The notes beneath the pieces are model-generated. The model was not told where the DNA came from, searched no databases, and saw only the letters and a program-made list of their open reading frames with translations. From Anoplolepis gracilipes (lineage: Eukaryota > Arthropoda > Insecta > Hymenoptera > Formicidae): a stretch of DNA of 64,000 bases. Each line of letters starts with the position of its first letter. The stretch's first letter is position 1. Where the stretch lies: contig NC_132974.1 in the NCBI RefSeq assembly GCF_047496725.1, positions 3,789,501 through 3,853,500 of the forward strand, given 5' to 3'. A program made the translations under genes and the position numbers. Of this stretch, positions 24,933-37,807 are shown in pieces.

Positions 24933-25603
24933 ATTAGTCAATTAATTTTAAAGTAATAAATCATGAAATGACAATCTAATTATATATTATATATATATGT
25001 GTGTATAAAAATGTCGAAAAATTAATATCAATAATGTTAATATTAATATAAAAATGTTAAATTTTCTTAAAATTTTTAAGTCTCTTTCTTTTCTAGTTTT
25101 GTACACACATACGCACACACACATAATATGTAGCAATAACGAAACGAGTACTGAAGGGCTTCATAAATGGCTCCGAACTCTGACATAAAACTCCGCTTTC
25201 GGCTATTGCGCCTTACAATACCGAATAGTGAGCAACTAGGTGGCGATTATTTTTTTCACGGAGATTATAACGACGTTTGGTCATTTCCCGGGGTGATAGC
25301 CATGTAATCCTGTCGTGATACACATGGATTCGAGACTTTTCCTGGAGAAAAAATCCTAAAAACCGTAATCCTGGATAGACAGGAATAACGAGTGTTTGAT
25401 TACGGACACTATGGGGCTTCGATACCACCCAGCGACTGGTAATGTCCGGGACTAAGGGAGTTATAGGCAACTGTGAGAATAAAAAAAAGTTAGGGCACAC
25501 GTTCTTTGGGATAGCGTTTTGTGCTTCTGCGTCGTAGGGACGTTTAGAAACTGACATTAGATTGTCATTTCATGATTTATTACGTTAAAATTAATTCACT
25601 AAT
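24933..25603. mobile_element. Element bounded by 48-bp terminal inverted repeats
   Basis: The segment at 24933-24980 is the reverse complement of 25556-25603 at 46 of 48 positions; both carry the core AATCATGAAATGACAATC or its complement. The 575-base interior has an AT-rich left part and a compositionally different right part (about 25140-25555). Terminal inverted repeats of this length at this spacing suggest a non-autonomous DNA transposon or a solo fold-back element. A clear target duplication is not visible because the left side is a TA microsatellite. A 114-codon minus-strand frame starts at the right repeat (25557-25213). It has no recognisable domain, so I do not call it a gene. Confidence 0.6.
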
Positions 25604-25989
25604 TTTTTCCGAATAGTAATAAAAAAAACATTTTCTTTTACTCCGAATCAATTTTATTATTCTTTACTTTTTATTTTTGTAATTTTGTTATTAATCGGTT
25701 AAAAATTATTTATATTTTATTACGTAATTGACATGTTAATATTAATAAATATAATAATAATATATAAGCTTATAAATAATAATATAATTAAAAATTCGTA
25801 TTATTTTAATATTTGTCTTAATAATTTTAAGCTCTAAATATTTATGTACAACAGCTATCACATATCATAACTGAATTATACAAAATAATAATTTTTACAG
25901 TAGGAATCTTTTCATTGCAAAACAACTGTATAAAACATATATTTCCCTGCCTATAATAGTATATTACAATGATCATGAATTTATATTCT

Positions 25990-26240
25990 ACAATTCCGTG
26001 AACGCGTTTCGCGATCATTTCCTATCCCTCGCTACTAGTAGGTAGGTGAGTGACCCCCTTCGGTTTTTATACAAGGGTTTTCCTGAGGGGGAACTTTTTT
26101 ACTCTGAGGGGCACCCGTGCCTGGGGTAGAGTTCTTTTTTTATAGACCAGCATCTGTACCCTCGTGGCTAGAAGAGAAAAATTTTTCAGTCAGCCAGTCA
26201 CTCACCTGGCCTACTTCGGGACGGTGAGTTCTGAAAAATT
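25990..26240 (+). other. Nested inverted-repeat block ending in a strong splice donor
   Basis: A GC-rich block in AT-rich DNA. GTAGGTAGGTGAGTGAC at about 26038-26054 has an imperfect reverse complement, GTCACTCACCTGGCCTAC, at about 26197-26214. A second pair, AAATTTTTCAG and CTGAAAAATTT, encloses the right arm. The sequence TTCGGGACG followed by GTGAGT makes an excellent donor with exon end at 26222. It could be a non-coding first exon of a + strand gene, a structured RNA, or a small fold-back element. Confidence 0.35.
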
Positions 26241-26259
26241 TCATTTCGCGTTTAACACG

Positions 26260-28560
26260 AGTTTCGTGTATTTTAAGTGCAACCTGTGAATGTTTAAATT
26301 TGTGTTTCTATCAATAACAAATGTGTAATAGAAAGTAGTGCGCATTAAGAATGTAATGAAATTTATCACATTGATATGTATATATTTTCATTATCAAAGT
26401 TATTAAATTATCAAAATTAATTTGTAGAGTAATACATTTTAGCAATTACAAAAATAAATTGTGATAAGAACACGTTGTTTATAGCAAATATGTGAGTGTA
26501 ATAAAAGTTGTAGCAATAAAAATGATTAATTAAGTATAAATCGAAACTAAACTTTAACTATAAATCTTCAAAATAAAATATAATAGAAAAATAAAACAAC
26601 AAAAGTTAAATCGCACAAAAATATTTGCCATTATAACATTCAAATATATTGTACATATTTTTATAACGATATATATAACATAATACATTAAATAATACAC
26701 GCGTAAAATATGCTCTTAAAAAATTTTTAGAAGACATTCATATCTATAATTGAAAGTTTTCGTTGTACTATATAAAGAAAGTACAAAAGTGATATGAACA
26801 ATTCGAGACACGAGGGAGACAGAGTCGGACCGGCCGCTTTTTATCCTCCGCTTTCGTGGCCTTTCCATTAAAAAGAAAACGTTTTTTTCTCGCGCCCTAC
26901 GTTCCCCCGAGATTAAAACATTCGCGAGTGACTCGTGAACTCGTTTGTCGTTTATGCGCGCTTTCGTCCCTCCGCTTTCTATTTGATAAACGATCCTTTT
27001 CTCTGCTCGTTTCTCGCAACGAGTCGCGTAACGAAGCACCGAGCATCGTGCAGCTAATTTTCCGCAATTTCTCAAAAAAGGAATGTCGGCGGGACCTTGC
27101 CTGCGTCACCTCTTAAAACTCACCCTCAACTTTGCCGGAAAGCGAGAGACGCCAGAAAAGGACGGAAGAAAAAAAGAAGGAAAATGAGAAAGATAAAGTA
27201 ACAGAAGGAAAGAGAGAGTAAAGAAAAGAGTCGAGGGAAAAGAAAAATAATCTCTTATATACGACGCCCATGGTGTAATGGAGGATATTTCGCGCTGCAA
27301 AACACCCGATCCACCCCCATCCTTCTCCCCTTCCCGCCGTCCTCACTTGCCCTCCCGCCTTTGATAATCCTGCCGTGTTGCCTGAAAATAATATCTATCT
27401 CCTGCTAGCACAAGAGAAAGAAGAAAACGGAGAACACAAGCAGAGAAAGGAATCGCAGACAGTCCTCGCTGATATATCCGCGTTATGCTATCCAAGAACA
27501 AAAATGCAATTTCCAAAAGCCCTTTCCGAAAAAAATCCTAAAATCAATTATTTCTGCTTAATTTAACGATAATTAATATAAGCGGTGTTAATATCACGAG
27601 AGGCCATTTATCTTAATGTTGGAATAATTGTAACTCTTTCATTGTCTAAATAAGTAATAAAAATGCATTTTGCAAGACGCAATTTGATTCGATGCAATGT
27701 AACAATGTGGATTTTATCGATCGGCTTACGGAACGGAACGAACGTTCGCCGATAAAAGACGAAATGGAATCTCGCGGCGGAATAATAAATTCAAAGGCGG
27801 TGGGACAAAAAACAGGAATAATAGGCGCGAGAATCGCGGCGGTAAATCAAGCGGAATCGTACAACGATAAATAAAGGTAAATGACGGTGGTGATTCATAA
27901 TTAAGGAGCCGGGGACCGGCAATGCGACAAGGCGACCGCGGCTGTCCGCTGGTGAAAAAAGAAGAGCTAGCATGTGTTGGAGAAATTGTGATAAAGGAGA
28001 AGACGACCCTTTTACACGTGAAATATCGTGGTATTCTTTAATGTTAATATATAAATAATCTCACGGAAATTGCACTAATCATATTTATAACTTCATAATT
28101 TTATACATGTTAAATATAATATATAAATAATAGAGAAATAATAATTTCAGTTATGTTGAGATAGGTATTTACTATCATTGTATAATTTTTAAACATGAAT
28201 TAACATATTTTTATAATTATTTCGAATAATTTGTTATCAATGTAACATAGTTGCCGCTTTTTAATATTTCTCTAAAAAAATACAATATTTTATTGTTTTA
28301 ATCTTTACTCATAATTTTGTTTATAATTTAGATTTTATACATATACCTATACCACTTATTCTTTAGTAGGTATAATTAATTATTTTATGTTGTTTTAAAT
28401 AAAGTATAGTTGTATCTTTCTACGCGCTTTATATTTGTTATCCTATTTATTTTATTACAAAACATTTCTATGTTATTTATTTAATTACAAAACAAATAGC
28501 ATAACATTGTAAACATTGAACTCAAAATTGAATCGTTTATCTGAACTATATTTATTGATC
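26260..28560. other. AT-rich flanks around a GC-rich island (26790-28000)
   Basis: The island contains a purine-rich tract on the + strand (about 27130-27250) and many short open frames on both strands. None has a convincing splice structure or motif. AT-rich DNA on both sides holds nothing identifiable. Confidence 0.45.
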
Positions 28561-29582
28561 GGCAGTTTATTTGCCATAGAAGCCCATTTTGGAATTAGGG
28601 ATTCCGCTTTCTCCTACCATCGAAAAACGCATTGTAAAGTTATAGTTCAGAAACCTGCAAATCTGCATACCACATTCGAGGCAAACTAGCATCCGTCTCT
28701 AGTCCGGCGGGAGAAACATTTCTGGCATATTTGCGAGATTTCCTGGAAGACTTGGTGTATCCGCGGGTATACGCGAGGCTGTATTGGCGAACGATAACAA
28801 ACCGTATCGTGTCCAAAGAAACGTTTCACAAACGAGAAATCGCTGCGCGCCCTCCCTTTGCTCCTCCCGTCGACCATGGGCAGAGCTTTCCTCCAAGTGT
28901 ACTCGAGATGTACTCGCGTCTAGAATCGAGTCCCGGAGCAGCAATTATCCCGAGAAGCTCCGTCGATTTTGCATTCGCATGAGGGAATACCTGGACCGGT
29001 GGAAGGAGACAGAAAAGAAAGAGGAAGAGAGAAAGAGGAAAAGGGAGAAGGGAGAGAGAAAAAAGGGATGAGTAGACGGAATGAGGGAGACGGAATGAAA
29101 AAGAAACGGTGAAAGATAAGGAAAGCGAGAATTCCGGAGAAGGATGCACTTTGCAGTGGCGGCGGAGTATAAGCGGGCTCCATTTTGTCCTACGGGGGTC
29201 CTTAGGCGCGTTCCCCTCCCGCTCCCTCGGTCTCTCCCCCCCCCCCCCGCTCGCTACCAAGCGCTCGTATCCGATGCACACACTCATTAGAAGCTGTACA
29301 CGCATGCACACGGGCGCGCGCTTTTCGCCCTCCTTTCCCCTCGCCTCTCCGCCCCCGTCTTCTCTTACTTTCTCTCTTCTTTACATTTCTTTTCTCGCTC
29401 CCTCTGTCTGTTCTACGTGTGGACCTCGAGGGTTCGTCGGAAGGGATGCTGCACGCTGCGCATGCGCAACTCGCGAGATATTGATAAAAATAAGGTCCAC
29501 CCCCCCACTCACACCCCCGATGAACCAGCCCCATCGTAGGGAACTAAGGAGATATTCTGACGTCGAGAGAGCCACCCCTGTA

Positions 29583-29627
<45 letters not shown>

Positions 29628-29680
29628 TCTCTCCTTTTTTTTTCTTTCTGACTATCCCTGCTCATGTCTCTAGACTGAGT
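28560..29680. other. GC-rich island with adjacent purine and pyrimidine tracts
   Basis: Purine-rich sequence on the + strand (about 28990-29110) is followed by C/T-rich sequence (about 29190-29410). A run of 13 C residues (29236-29248) and a TC microsatellite lie within it. Long open frames on both strands are low-complexity products of these tracts and are not called as genes. Triplex or H-DNA formation is plausible. Confidence 0.45.
29592..29625. repeat. (TC)n microsatellite
   Basis: About 17 TC units at the right edge of the island. Confidence 0.9.
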
Positions 29681-32560
29681 CTTATATTACGACATTAACA
29701 TAATTATTAATATTTTTGTGGCTCTCGTCCCGTTTCTTCTCCGGTTTCCTTTGCCGTCAAGTAATATGGCATCACCACCATTATTCGCACAATGCCTGTC
29801 GTTTGTGCAACGCTAGAATTATATCATTTCTGCTTTTTTAAATTTTTCCACTTGGAATTATTTCTTGGAAAATATTTTCAAGATTGGTATGTGAAAAATA
29901 CCATTTATATACATATATATATATATGATCGTTTATATTATATATTTCTTTATACAAATTAAAAATATAAGTAAAATTTAAATACATTAATATAAGTAAA
30001 ATATAAGCAAAATTAAAAATAAAAGTTCGTTCTTAATTTAAACTAATAATATATCGATGCATTATTTTGATGCATTGCAAATAATTCTTTTAATTTTAAT
30101 AATAATTAAATAAAGAAATATTGTATATGTTGAAAGGCAAAATCTATTTCTTCGCTTTTTTTAAGTTTAAGAAATTAATATCTCTCTATTTTAAATCAAT
30201 CAAAAAATATTTTTGAACAAATCATTGTTAATGACTCTTAAACTATTAGTACTATACTGTATAGTTGTGTATTTTATATATGTATTAATATAGATAATAA
30301 TTTAAGAAGTTATTACGGACACAGCGCATACAAGTACAAATTCCACAAAAAGATTTAATCCTGAGAAATTATTAGTATTTTAATCTCACTTTGTTGCCAT
30401 TTTTTCCCTTTTGTAAATGAAATAAAAGTCAAAAGTTAAATTAAAACGAAATTAATTTTACAAAGTAGTTTCTTTTCGCCCCTTTAAGATTTTTAAATCG
30501 TCTCTTTTATGTTCTTTTCTTTTTCTCTATCAACATCCACCCGCGTTTCTATCTTGATTTTCTTGTCCATGTTCTCGCAGGCCGATTCGCGCCTCTGTTT
30601 TTTCCCATTTTTCCTCGTTTCTCACCCCTCCGTGCTTCGTTCCGTCGCCGCAGTGCGGCTGAAACGTTTCATTAATCCTAACGACCCGCAGCTTAGCCAA
30701 TGATCCGTTGTTCCCCCGTCATTGTGCGCGAAGATTTCCTTGCGTCTCTCAAGATTTTTCTGGAGAATGAAAGAGTGAGAGAGAAAGAGAGAAAGAGACA
30801 GAAGAAAGCTCGAGTTCCGACACTATCGATCTTCCTCTAGCATTAAGTCCTCTCGTGCATTTACGACCGCCCGTGATTACGTCACTCACAGTGTGCAAAT
30901 CTTTTACGGATGTTGACATTCTATGTAACTATCTCTCGAAGAAGGATGACACTTTCACTTCAGTCACACAAACGAAAAATGGAAACATTTAAATTAAGTT
31001 ATAAAAACAAAGACTTTTTTAAAAATAATTTATCACTACTACTGCAGAGAGAGAGAGAGAGAAAGAGATAATTTAATTGAATCTTCGGTGCATTAATTTT
31101 ATAGGCGCCTACGCATTAAATATATCGATTATATAATAAATCTGGCCGGAGCAGAATAATGAGAGGAAAAGATTGAGGTTTAAAGTAACGGTAGCAAGAA
31201 AGAGAGAAAGAACCGAGAAGGTAGACTTTAGAGTGTGCGCACACATAAATGTCCTTTTCTTGGAATCAAAGAGCATCGTCTTGGATTTTTTGGCGACTTT
31301 TTAAGAAGCATTTTCTTCCTCTCTTTACGGTCGCGGTGGAACACTTGCAGACCAAGCGGAAACAATGAGATCGCTACGGGGTTCGCAATTAAAACGTTCT
31401 GGTTCAAGTGTTTCCCTTTGAGGATGCCAGAGAATTCCAAAGGAAGGTCAGGGAGGAACAGACGAGGTTGAGGAAAGAGGCCGATCAAAGGGGATTATTT
31501 CATTAAATCGACTAATCATGCACGCGCTTTGTTCGTACAATCTCTGATGAATTGCAACGAGAAAACGATTCGTGATTTTATTTATTAACAAGCGCGTTGA
31601 TCAAACAAACACATTAATCAAAGGGCAATTGCTATATTTATTAATTGTTTTAAAGTGCGCACGTGCGAATTACAATTATATGAGTATCTATCTATTCAAC
31701 AAGAATAGATAAAAGTGTTATGTGAAAAGCATAAATTTTAATTAAATTTTATTTCAGTAGAAAATCAAATTAAAATTTAAATCAATGAAATTTAATTTAA
31801 GAAAGAAATTAAAAACTTGCGACACAAGTATATATAATCTAAATGTGTCATAAACTTTATGATTAAAAGAATAATTACTGTTTCTTCATGCGTTGTGATT
31901 TTCTGTTCTTTTTTTTTTATCAAAATATGTTATGTCAACAAACTTTTGCGTATTTTAAACTCTTCGGAATGTATTAGTCTTCAGAATCATTGTTAAAGAG
32001 TAATGAAAACAAGAAGATAACGACAGGTGTATGATAAGTTTAATTCAAAATTATTTTTTGTCATCCGGACACGTTTTCAGTGTCCAAGACATTCGCATCC
32101 CGAGGGTATTTAAAGACTCTCCATCGTTCTACAGAACGGTGAAAGCAGGGGTTGGGGAAAGGAACGGGGACGTCAGGGCTCCTAAGGCAGTAATCCTTCG
32201 AACTCTCGCGTACGAGTATTAGTTTCGTGTATAAGATGAATACACATACACACATATACACACAGATATGCGTTGGCGTAACGCGCACGCACACGCCGGG
32301 AAAGCCGAAAACCGCGATCAAGTAGGATTACTTCGAAGCAATATGCTCCCTCTCTCTTTCGACCGCTTCTTTTTCTCCACCACTCTTGACCTGCCTGCTG
32401 CCCCGCAAACCCCGCCGAAGACACCCCCGCAGCACCACACACACGCGAAATATGTACACACGTGCTACCCTATCTCGCGGGCAATGGCCGTTATCCGGAG
32501 AAGCAGTCTGAAATAAGAACGTGCTGTGTGTGCCAGGCGCTGAAATCGCCAATCCACTTG
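29680..32560. other. Alternating AT-rich DNA and GC-rich patches, no gene called
   Basis: GC-richer patches lie at about 30470-30930, 31140-31580 and 32030-32560. Short GA runs occur near 30775-30800 and 31047-31070. No patch has an exon-like structure that I can support. Confidence 0.45.
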
Positions 32561-32841
32561 TTTAGATTTGCCGCTAAATACCGAAAAAAAAAAAAACGTT
32601 GACGACAAATAAATGATTTTTTTGCGTTTTCTTTAACTTGTCATTTACGTTCGATTTCATTCATATCCTTTTATTTAAAATATCTAAAACCTGATTCAAA
32701 CTTTTTATGGAGTTTGTACATACTCGCAAATTGATATCACTTTAAAAAAATATAAACTTCAATAAAAAATTTATAATTTAATATAATAAATATTTTTCAA
32801 ACCGGTAACATATTGTTCGGTAACTACTGTTAAACAATTCA

Positions 32842-32850
<9 letters not shown>

Positions 32851-32893
<43 letters not shown>

Positions 32894-32910
32894 TTATTTA
32901 TTTATTTATA
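32851..32910. repeat. (TA)n followed by (TTTA)n compound microsatellite
   Basis: About 19 TA units run directly into about five TTTA units. Confidence 0.95.
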
Positions 32911-33265
32911 ATATTGGATGAGATGTAACGCTACTTGTTTCTTACATTTTGAAACGCTTGGTAGTATAACCGAAATTTCTTCTCGGCGCCCGGTGCTTTG
33001 GACTATTTTCTTTTGTTACGACGGCTCTTATAATATACACGGAGCGAATATCATTTTCACGGCTTGCCGAGTTGACTATGTGGTCGTTTTTAAAACTTAT
33101 TCTAACATCTCGATGTTAGAAATGAATATACCACGTAAATTCTGTCATCCACGATGTCTACGTTTGCTTATTAATTCGGCAATTGCTATATATCGTTATA
33201 TGTATCACAAAAAATAACTATACAATATTATGCAAAACAATTGTGGAGGATAAAAAATATGTGAA

Positions 33266-33337
33266 AATTTGTCTTAAATTAAACATTCTGGTTACGGAAG
33301 TAATTTGTCTTAAATTAAACATTCTGGTTACGGAAGT
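33266..33337. repeat. Perfect tandem duplication of a 36-bp unit
   Basis: The 36-base segment at 33266-33301, which contains TTAAACATTCTGGTTACGG, is repeated without any mismatch at 33302-33337. The identity suggests a recent duplication, or an assembly or replication-slippage product. Confidence 0.95.
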
Positions 33338-33379
33338 ATTCTAATGATAATATGACGATAATAATAATGATGATGATGA

Positions 33380-34105
33380 TGATACGATGAAAGTGATTAA
33401 TATTTTAAGTAACGATCCTATTTAAGTGAAGTAATTTTGGATCCAACTGTAGGAACGGCAGTAGTGTCGAGAAAGTAACGTGAAATCCAAGACGCGTCGA
33501 GCAGTCAGCCTTAAAGCGAGTTAAGGATGGTTACACAGTCGCCCCGGTAAGGTGCAAGCATAATATTCCCGAGGCGGGCAAAGTAGGTGCCGCGGTGCGA
33601 TGAGACGGCGAGGTGAAGCCGGATGAGAAGTAGAAGGTATAGAAGAAGCAGTCGGTGGAGAAGAGGACAAGAAGGTGATAGAGGAAGAAGCGAGGAAGAG
33701 CACGTGGAAGAAGGTAAGGAGGAAGAAACCGAAGAAGAAGCGGAGCTGCCACCGCGATGGGAAGGGTAAGGAGGAGAGAAAACGGAGCCGAGAAAGAGAG
33801 AGAGACAGAGGGAGGGGGGAGAGGGACGAGGGTGTAACGCGGGGTAAAAGTCCGCGAGCCATTTTTCCCCATATAATTATAAGAGAGGGACTGAGCGTCT
33901 CCATGGCAACCACACACCACCCTCTTCTCGCCCACCCCCGACAACCTCCCCGTTCCCCAACTCACATACACCCCCTCATACACTCTGCACCCCGTTTACT
34001 TATATGCCGGAGGACGCGCATCAGCACACATGCGTACATATACATGCACATGCGCGCGCGCAACTAGCTAGCAATGATAGTGTCTTTGTACGTGTGCATA
34101 TGTGA

Positions 34106-34155
<50 letters not shown>

Positions 34156-34680
34156 TCGCGCGCAATGTCTCCGAACGTGAGCGCGTGTATCTTCAGTGAG
34201 GAGAGAAAAAGAGACAGAGAAATGGTATGGGGAGGAAGACGGAAAGAACGGAAAGACGAGGGCGAATTCGTGCGCGTGTCGGAGACCAGGCGTGTGCTTA
34301 TACGGAGAGACGGTGAGTGGCGCAAAGGAGGAGGTCGGGAGAGGGTGAAATTAATGTATTTGTTCTGCGGCCACCCTCATATGCTCTCCTGGGCGAGAGA
34401 AGGCTCGGCTGCTCTCGCGAGGTCTCACGGCAAAGCGGATGGCCGAGACGACGTGGCCCGGCTCCACGTAGAATATCAGCCCAGCGTTATTGCTTTTGTG
34501 TGCAAAGGACGTCTGTCCCCTTCCTTCTTTCTCCTCCATCACCACCCACCACCACCCGCACCATTCCTTCGCGCTAGTCGTTTCTTCGAGGCGCGTATGT
34601 GCGCCTATATCGCGCCTTCTAGGTACGTGTCGCTGCGATTCGACTTGAATCGCGTATTAAACTCTGTTCTATTTTAAAAC
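33380..34680. other. GC-rich island: purine tract, then pyrimidine-rich and GT-repeat DNA
   Basis: A roughly 200-base GA-rich tract (about 33620-33830) is followed by CA/CT-rich DNA and the GT microsatellite at 34107. Open frames on both strands consist mostly of Arg/Glu/Lys or Ser/Leu/Pro runs and are attributed to composition. No gene is called. Confidence 0.45.
34107..34150. repeat. (TG)n microsatellite
   Basis: About 22 TG units; such runs can adopt Z-DNA. Confidence 0.95.
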
Positions 34681-35950
34681 AAAAAAATCGTAAATAATTA
34701 ATTAGTTGAATCAGAACCTATCTCGGCATATTCAATTTTCTTAAATGATATTTAATATCTATTTAATAGATTGTTGTTAATATATCTGTATATTTAATTT
34801 ATTACATATCTATTTAATAGCTTGTTGTCATTTTGTATAATTGATAAAATTATTAGTGACATAATGGTAATAAATTATGTAATTATAAATTAAGATTATT
34901 TTAAAATAAAAAATCGTACTTATAATACTAAAGTTTTGTTACCTATTTGCCTTCTTAATCCATTCACACGTTTACCTTCAATAATTGCAACCCACAAATT
35001 GTTTATGATATAACAGAAAAATTTATTCTAAATTTATCAAAAAATCAGTAAAAAGAATTATTGATAGAAGAAGTATATCTTTATATTTATTAAAATTAAT
35101 ATTATGTTGTAATATTATAATTACGAATTTAGAGAGAAAATTGCAGTATTTTCGGCTTGAATTATCAACGCAGTAACTAGTGCTGCGCTGAGAGATGAAG
35201 GGGTGGGGTTCGTTCGAGTTCCCCTTGGAAAAAAGCTATTTAAATAGGTACGATCCGTAGTGGGTGGAGTTGGCTTGATGGTGGGTCGGTTCTCCATTGC
35301 TTCATTCTGACAAGAGGCAACCGGCCATACGAATACGTAACATGGCTGGCTATGATGCTATAGAAAAACTCTTATAAAAGAAAATATAAATAAAATCGCA
35401 AATTTATAGAATAAGTATAATTTAATATAAAGACTTTTGCAATATTAATTATACAAGTAAATATTAAAAATATTTTTAATTACAGATCTTTGAATAACTA
35501 ACAAAATGCAATTATTTAAAATTTAAAAAGATTGTATTATATATTAAAAGAATATATTTAATATTTTATCTTGATTATTCTATAAGTCATTCTATATTAT
35601 TTAAAAAATTGCAAGTAATAGATTAATGCTAAAAAGAGAAACTAGTTATTTCGAAAAAGTAATATTGCTAATAAATTGTATAGTCATAAAGAGAGATTAT
35701 TAATTGTACGATACAAAAATTACTAAATGCAATATAAATGAAGAAAAATATAGAATTAATTGCATTTAAAGATGTTATTAACTCTCTATATTACTTCATT
35801 TTCATTTATTCTAATTTATTTTATTTGTCTCTTTGTGAAAAAAACAATTACTCGCACGTCTTAATATTATATTATTTTCTGAAGCAAGGGAGTTTAATTT
35901 CAATTCACATTCCGATCTCATATTGATGATACTGATATTGTAATGTATTG
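34680..35950. other. AT-rich DNA, no gene seen
   Basis: Only a small GC-richer patch at 35160-35350 breaks this stretch. Confidence 0.6.
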
Positions 35951-37020
35951 ATAATTACAGAATGATACGTGATTATTGAATCAAATCCATCCGGGTGTTG
36001 CGAGATTAATATTTCATATTCCCGATATTGAGACTGCGGTTGCATCGTCGGCTACAGTTGCCGCGTCACGCCGACATTTAAAATCACCTGTCTTCATGTT
36101 TACGTCCCGCCTGGCGGGATTCTGGCGGCGGCTAGGCGATGTTGAAGGGACGTCGCTTAAACAGTGGCGCCTGGAGATTCCCGTGAATAATTGAGCCGCG
36201 TAATTTATCGCACGGAATGCAGCCGGTGGCTTCCTTTCCCCGAGTGCTGAGGATCTCCCGAACGGTAAGGGGGTCGAGGAGGGGTTATAAGAGATGTAGA
36301 GAAGAAGGAGGAGGAGGAGGAGAAGGTAAAAGAGGGATGAGGCCGAAGGTAGGTAGGTAGGTGAGAGGGGTGGGTCGGTGGAAATTGAATTTCGATCGAA
36401 CACCGCCACGGCGGGAGAGAGCCGGAGGGGCGGCTAAAGCGGGATGGTGGTAGCGCGGGGAAAGGAGGGAACAGGAGAACGCGCGGGATAAAGGGAGAGA
36501 CGGAAGGTGGAGGGTGGGGAAGGGGAGAGGGGAGAGTTAGAAGGAGGCTGTAGGACATTACAGGGCATCCTCCGACCCCGTCACTACGGCGAACAAATGA
36601 GCAATTCTCTCAACCCCCGTGTCCTATGATGTCCTGCACGTAGAACCTGGCAATGGGCGTCTTCTGGGTCGATCTCGAGCCATACAGGTCTCTCCCCCCT
36701 CTTCCCCACCTCTCCCTATCCACCTCACCGTCTTCGATCTTCTTCCGCCTTCTATGTACTAACGCCGAGGCTACCCCCCGAGGTGATCGTAGTTTAAAAT
36801 TTCTCACACGCGGAGCTCGGAAACCACCCGCGCTTCCTCTTCTCCTTCTTCTCTTCTCTTTCCCCGTTCAGTTCCCTTCAAGTCCTACGTCGACGACAAT
36901 CACCCATCACCCATCTACCCGTCCGATCGAAGCACTCGTCGTGACATCCAGCTACCACGAATGCTGACGAATTATTTTTCGCGAGTTCGCGGCCTCGGAA
37001 TCTCGTCGGCGGATGCGTTG
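35950..37020. other. GC-rich island with palindromic E2F-like site
   Basis: Contains the perfect 15-base inverted repeat TCCCGCCTGGCGGGA (36105-36119), which resembles back-to-back E2F sites. A purine-rich tract (about 36240-36540) and a pyrimidine-rich tract (about 36680-36870) follow. Likely regulatory rather than coding. Confidence 0.45.
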
Positions 37021-37761
37021 CTCTAAATTAACATTCGCGATACCTACTGTAACTTATCGATTACATAAGTATTGCCGAATATAATAGCAAATGTATTTCT
37101 ATGTTCGAATGTTCTTTCAGAGTTCAAAACAGATGCAGCGGAAAGGAATGCGTTGCCTTCTCGAATGTTTTATACCGCGATGAATATATCGACGATGCTT
37201 GCGGGCTCTTGCTAGAAAATATCGAAGTTCGAAATAAAACCCCGTTTCAAGAGAAAAAGGGAGAGAGAAATTTTTTTTACTTTTTTATCATATAAAAGTT
37301 ATCTTATTTTGTCATACGCAGTTTTTGAAAAGATCTTGTTAAGTGACTTAATCACTACTTCAAATAAATCGTTAAACGTGCAATTTCACATTCACATAAA
37401 AAAGATGACTGTCCTATTTACAGTTTTATCGATCCAATTTCAAGACTGTGCATTCAATTTCGTGGTTTGGAACTACGATCTATGTAATGTCACGCGATAG
37501 CTACGACGAATAAACTCGTTTATTTACGAGTTTTCGTCCCGCGAATCAACGTTCCTCAACATCCTCTTTTCATTACTCGGTGCACCTGATCTCGACGACC
37601 CCGGAACGGGAAAGGCGTGCGGCAGACACGTTAATCAGCCGGAGGTACTCGCCGTATTCTCGGTGGAGGCAAAGGACTCTGAGCGCAGAGAGAAAGAAAA
37701 TGGCCGGTTCGCCATTAATTAATAATAGAACCCAGCGGAGTCGCTCGGTTGGCGGCGAGAG

Positions 37762-37763
<2 letters not shown>

Positions 37764-37806
<43 letters not shown>

Positions 37807-37807
37807 C
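37764..37807. repeat. (GA)n/(GACA)n compound microsatellite
   Basis: GA units followed by about four GACA units. Confidence 0.9.

Noticed and set aside
25213..25557. 114-codon minus-strand frame inside the inverted-repeat element
   Set aside because: No recognisable domain; its start lies in the terminal repeat, so it is more likely chance.
29109..29665. Frames of 94-180 codons on both strands
   Set aside because: They run through CT/GA microsatellites and poly-C, and their products are Ser/Leu/Pro or Glu/Arg runs.
33521..34677. Several frames of 130-191 codons, one rich in Arg/Glu/Lys and one starting with alternating Cys-Val
   Set aside because: Low-complexity translation of a GA-rich tract and a TG microsatellite.
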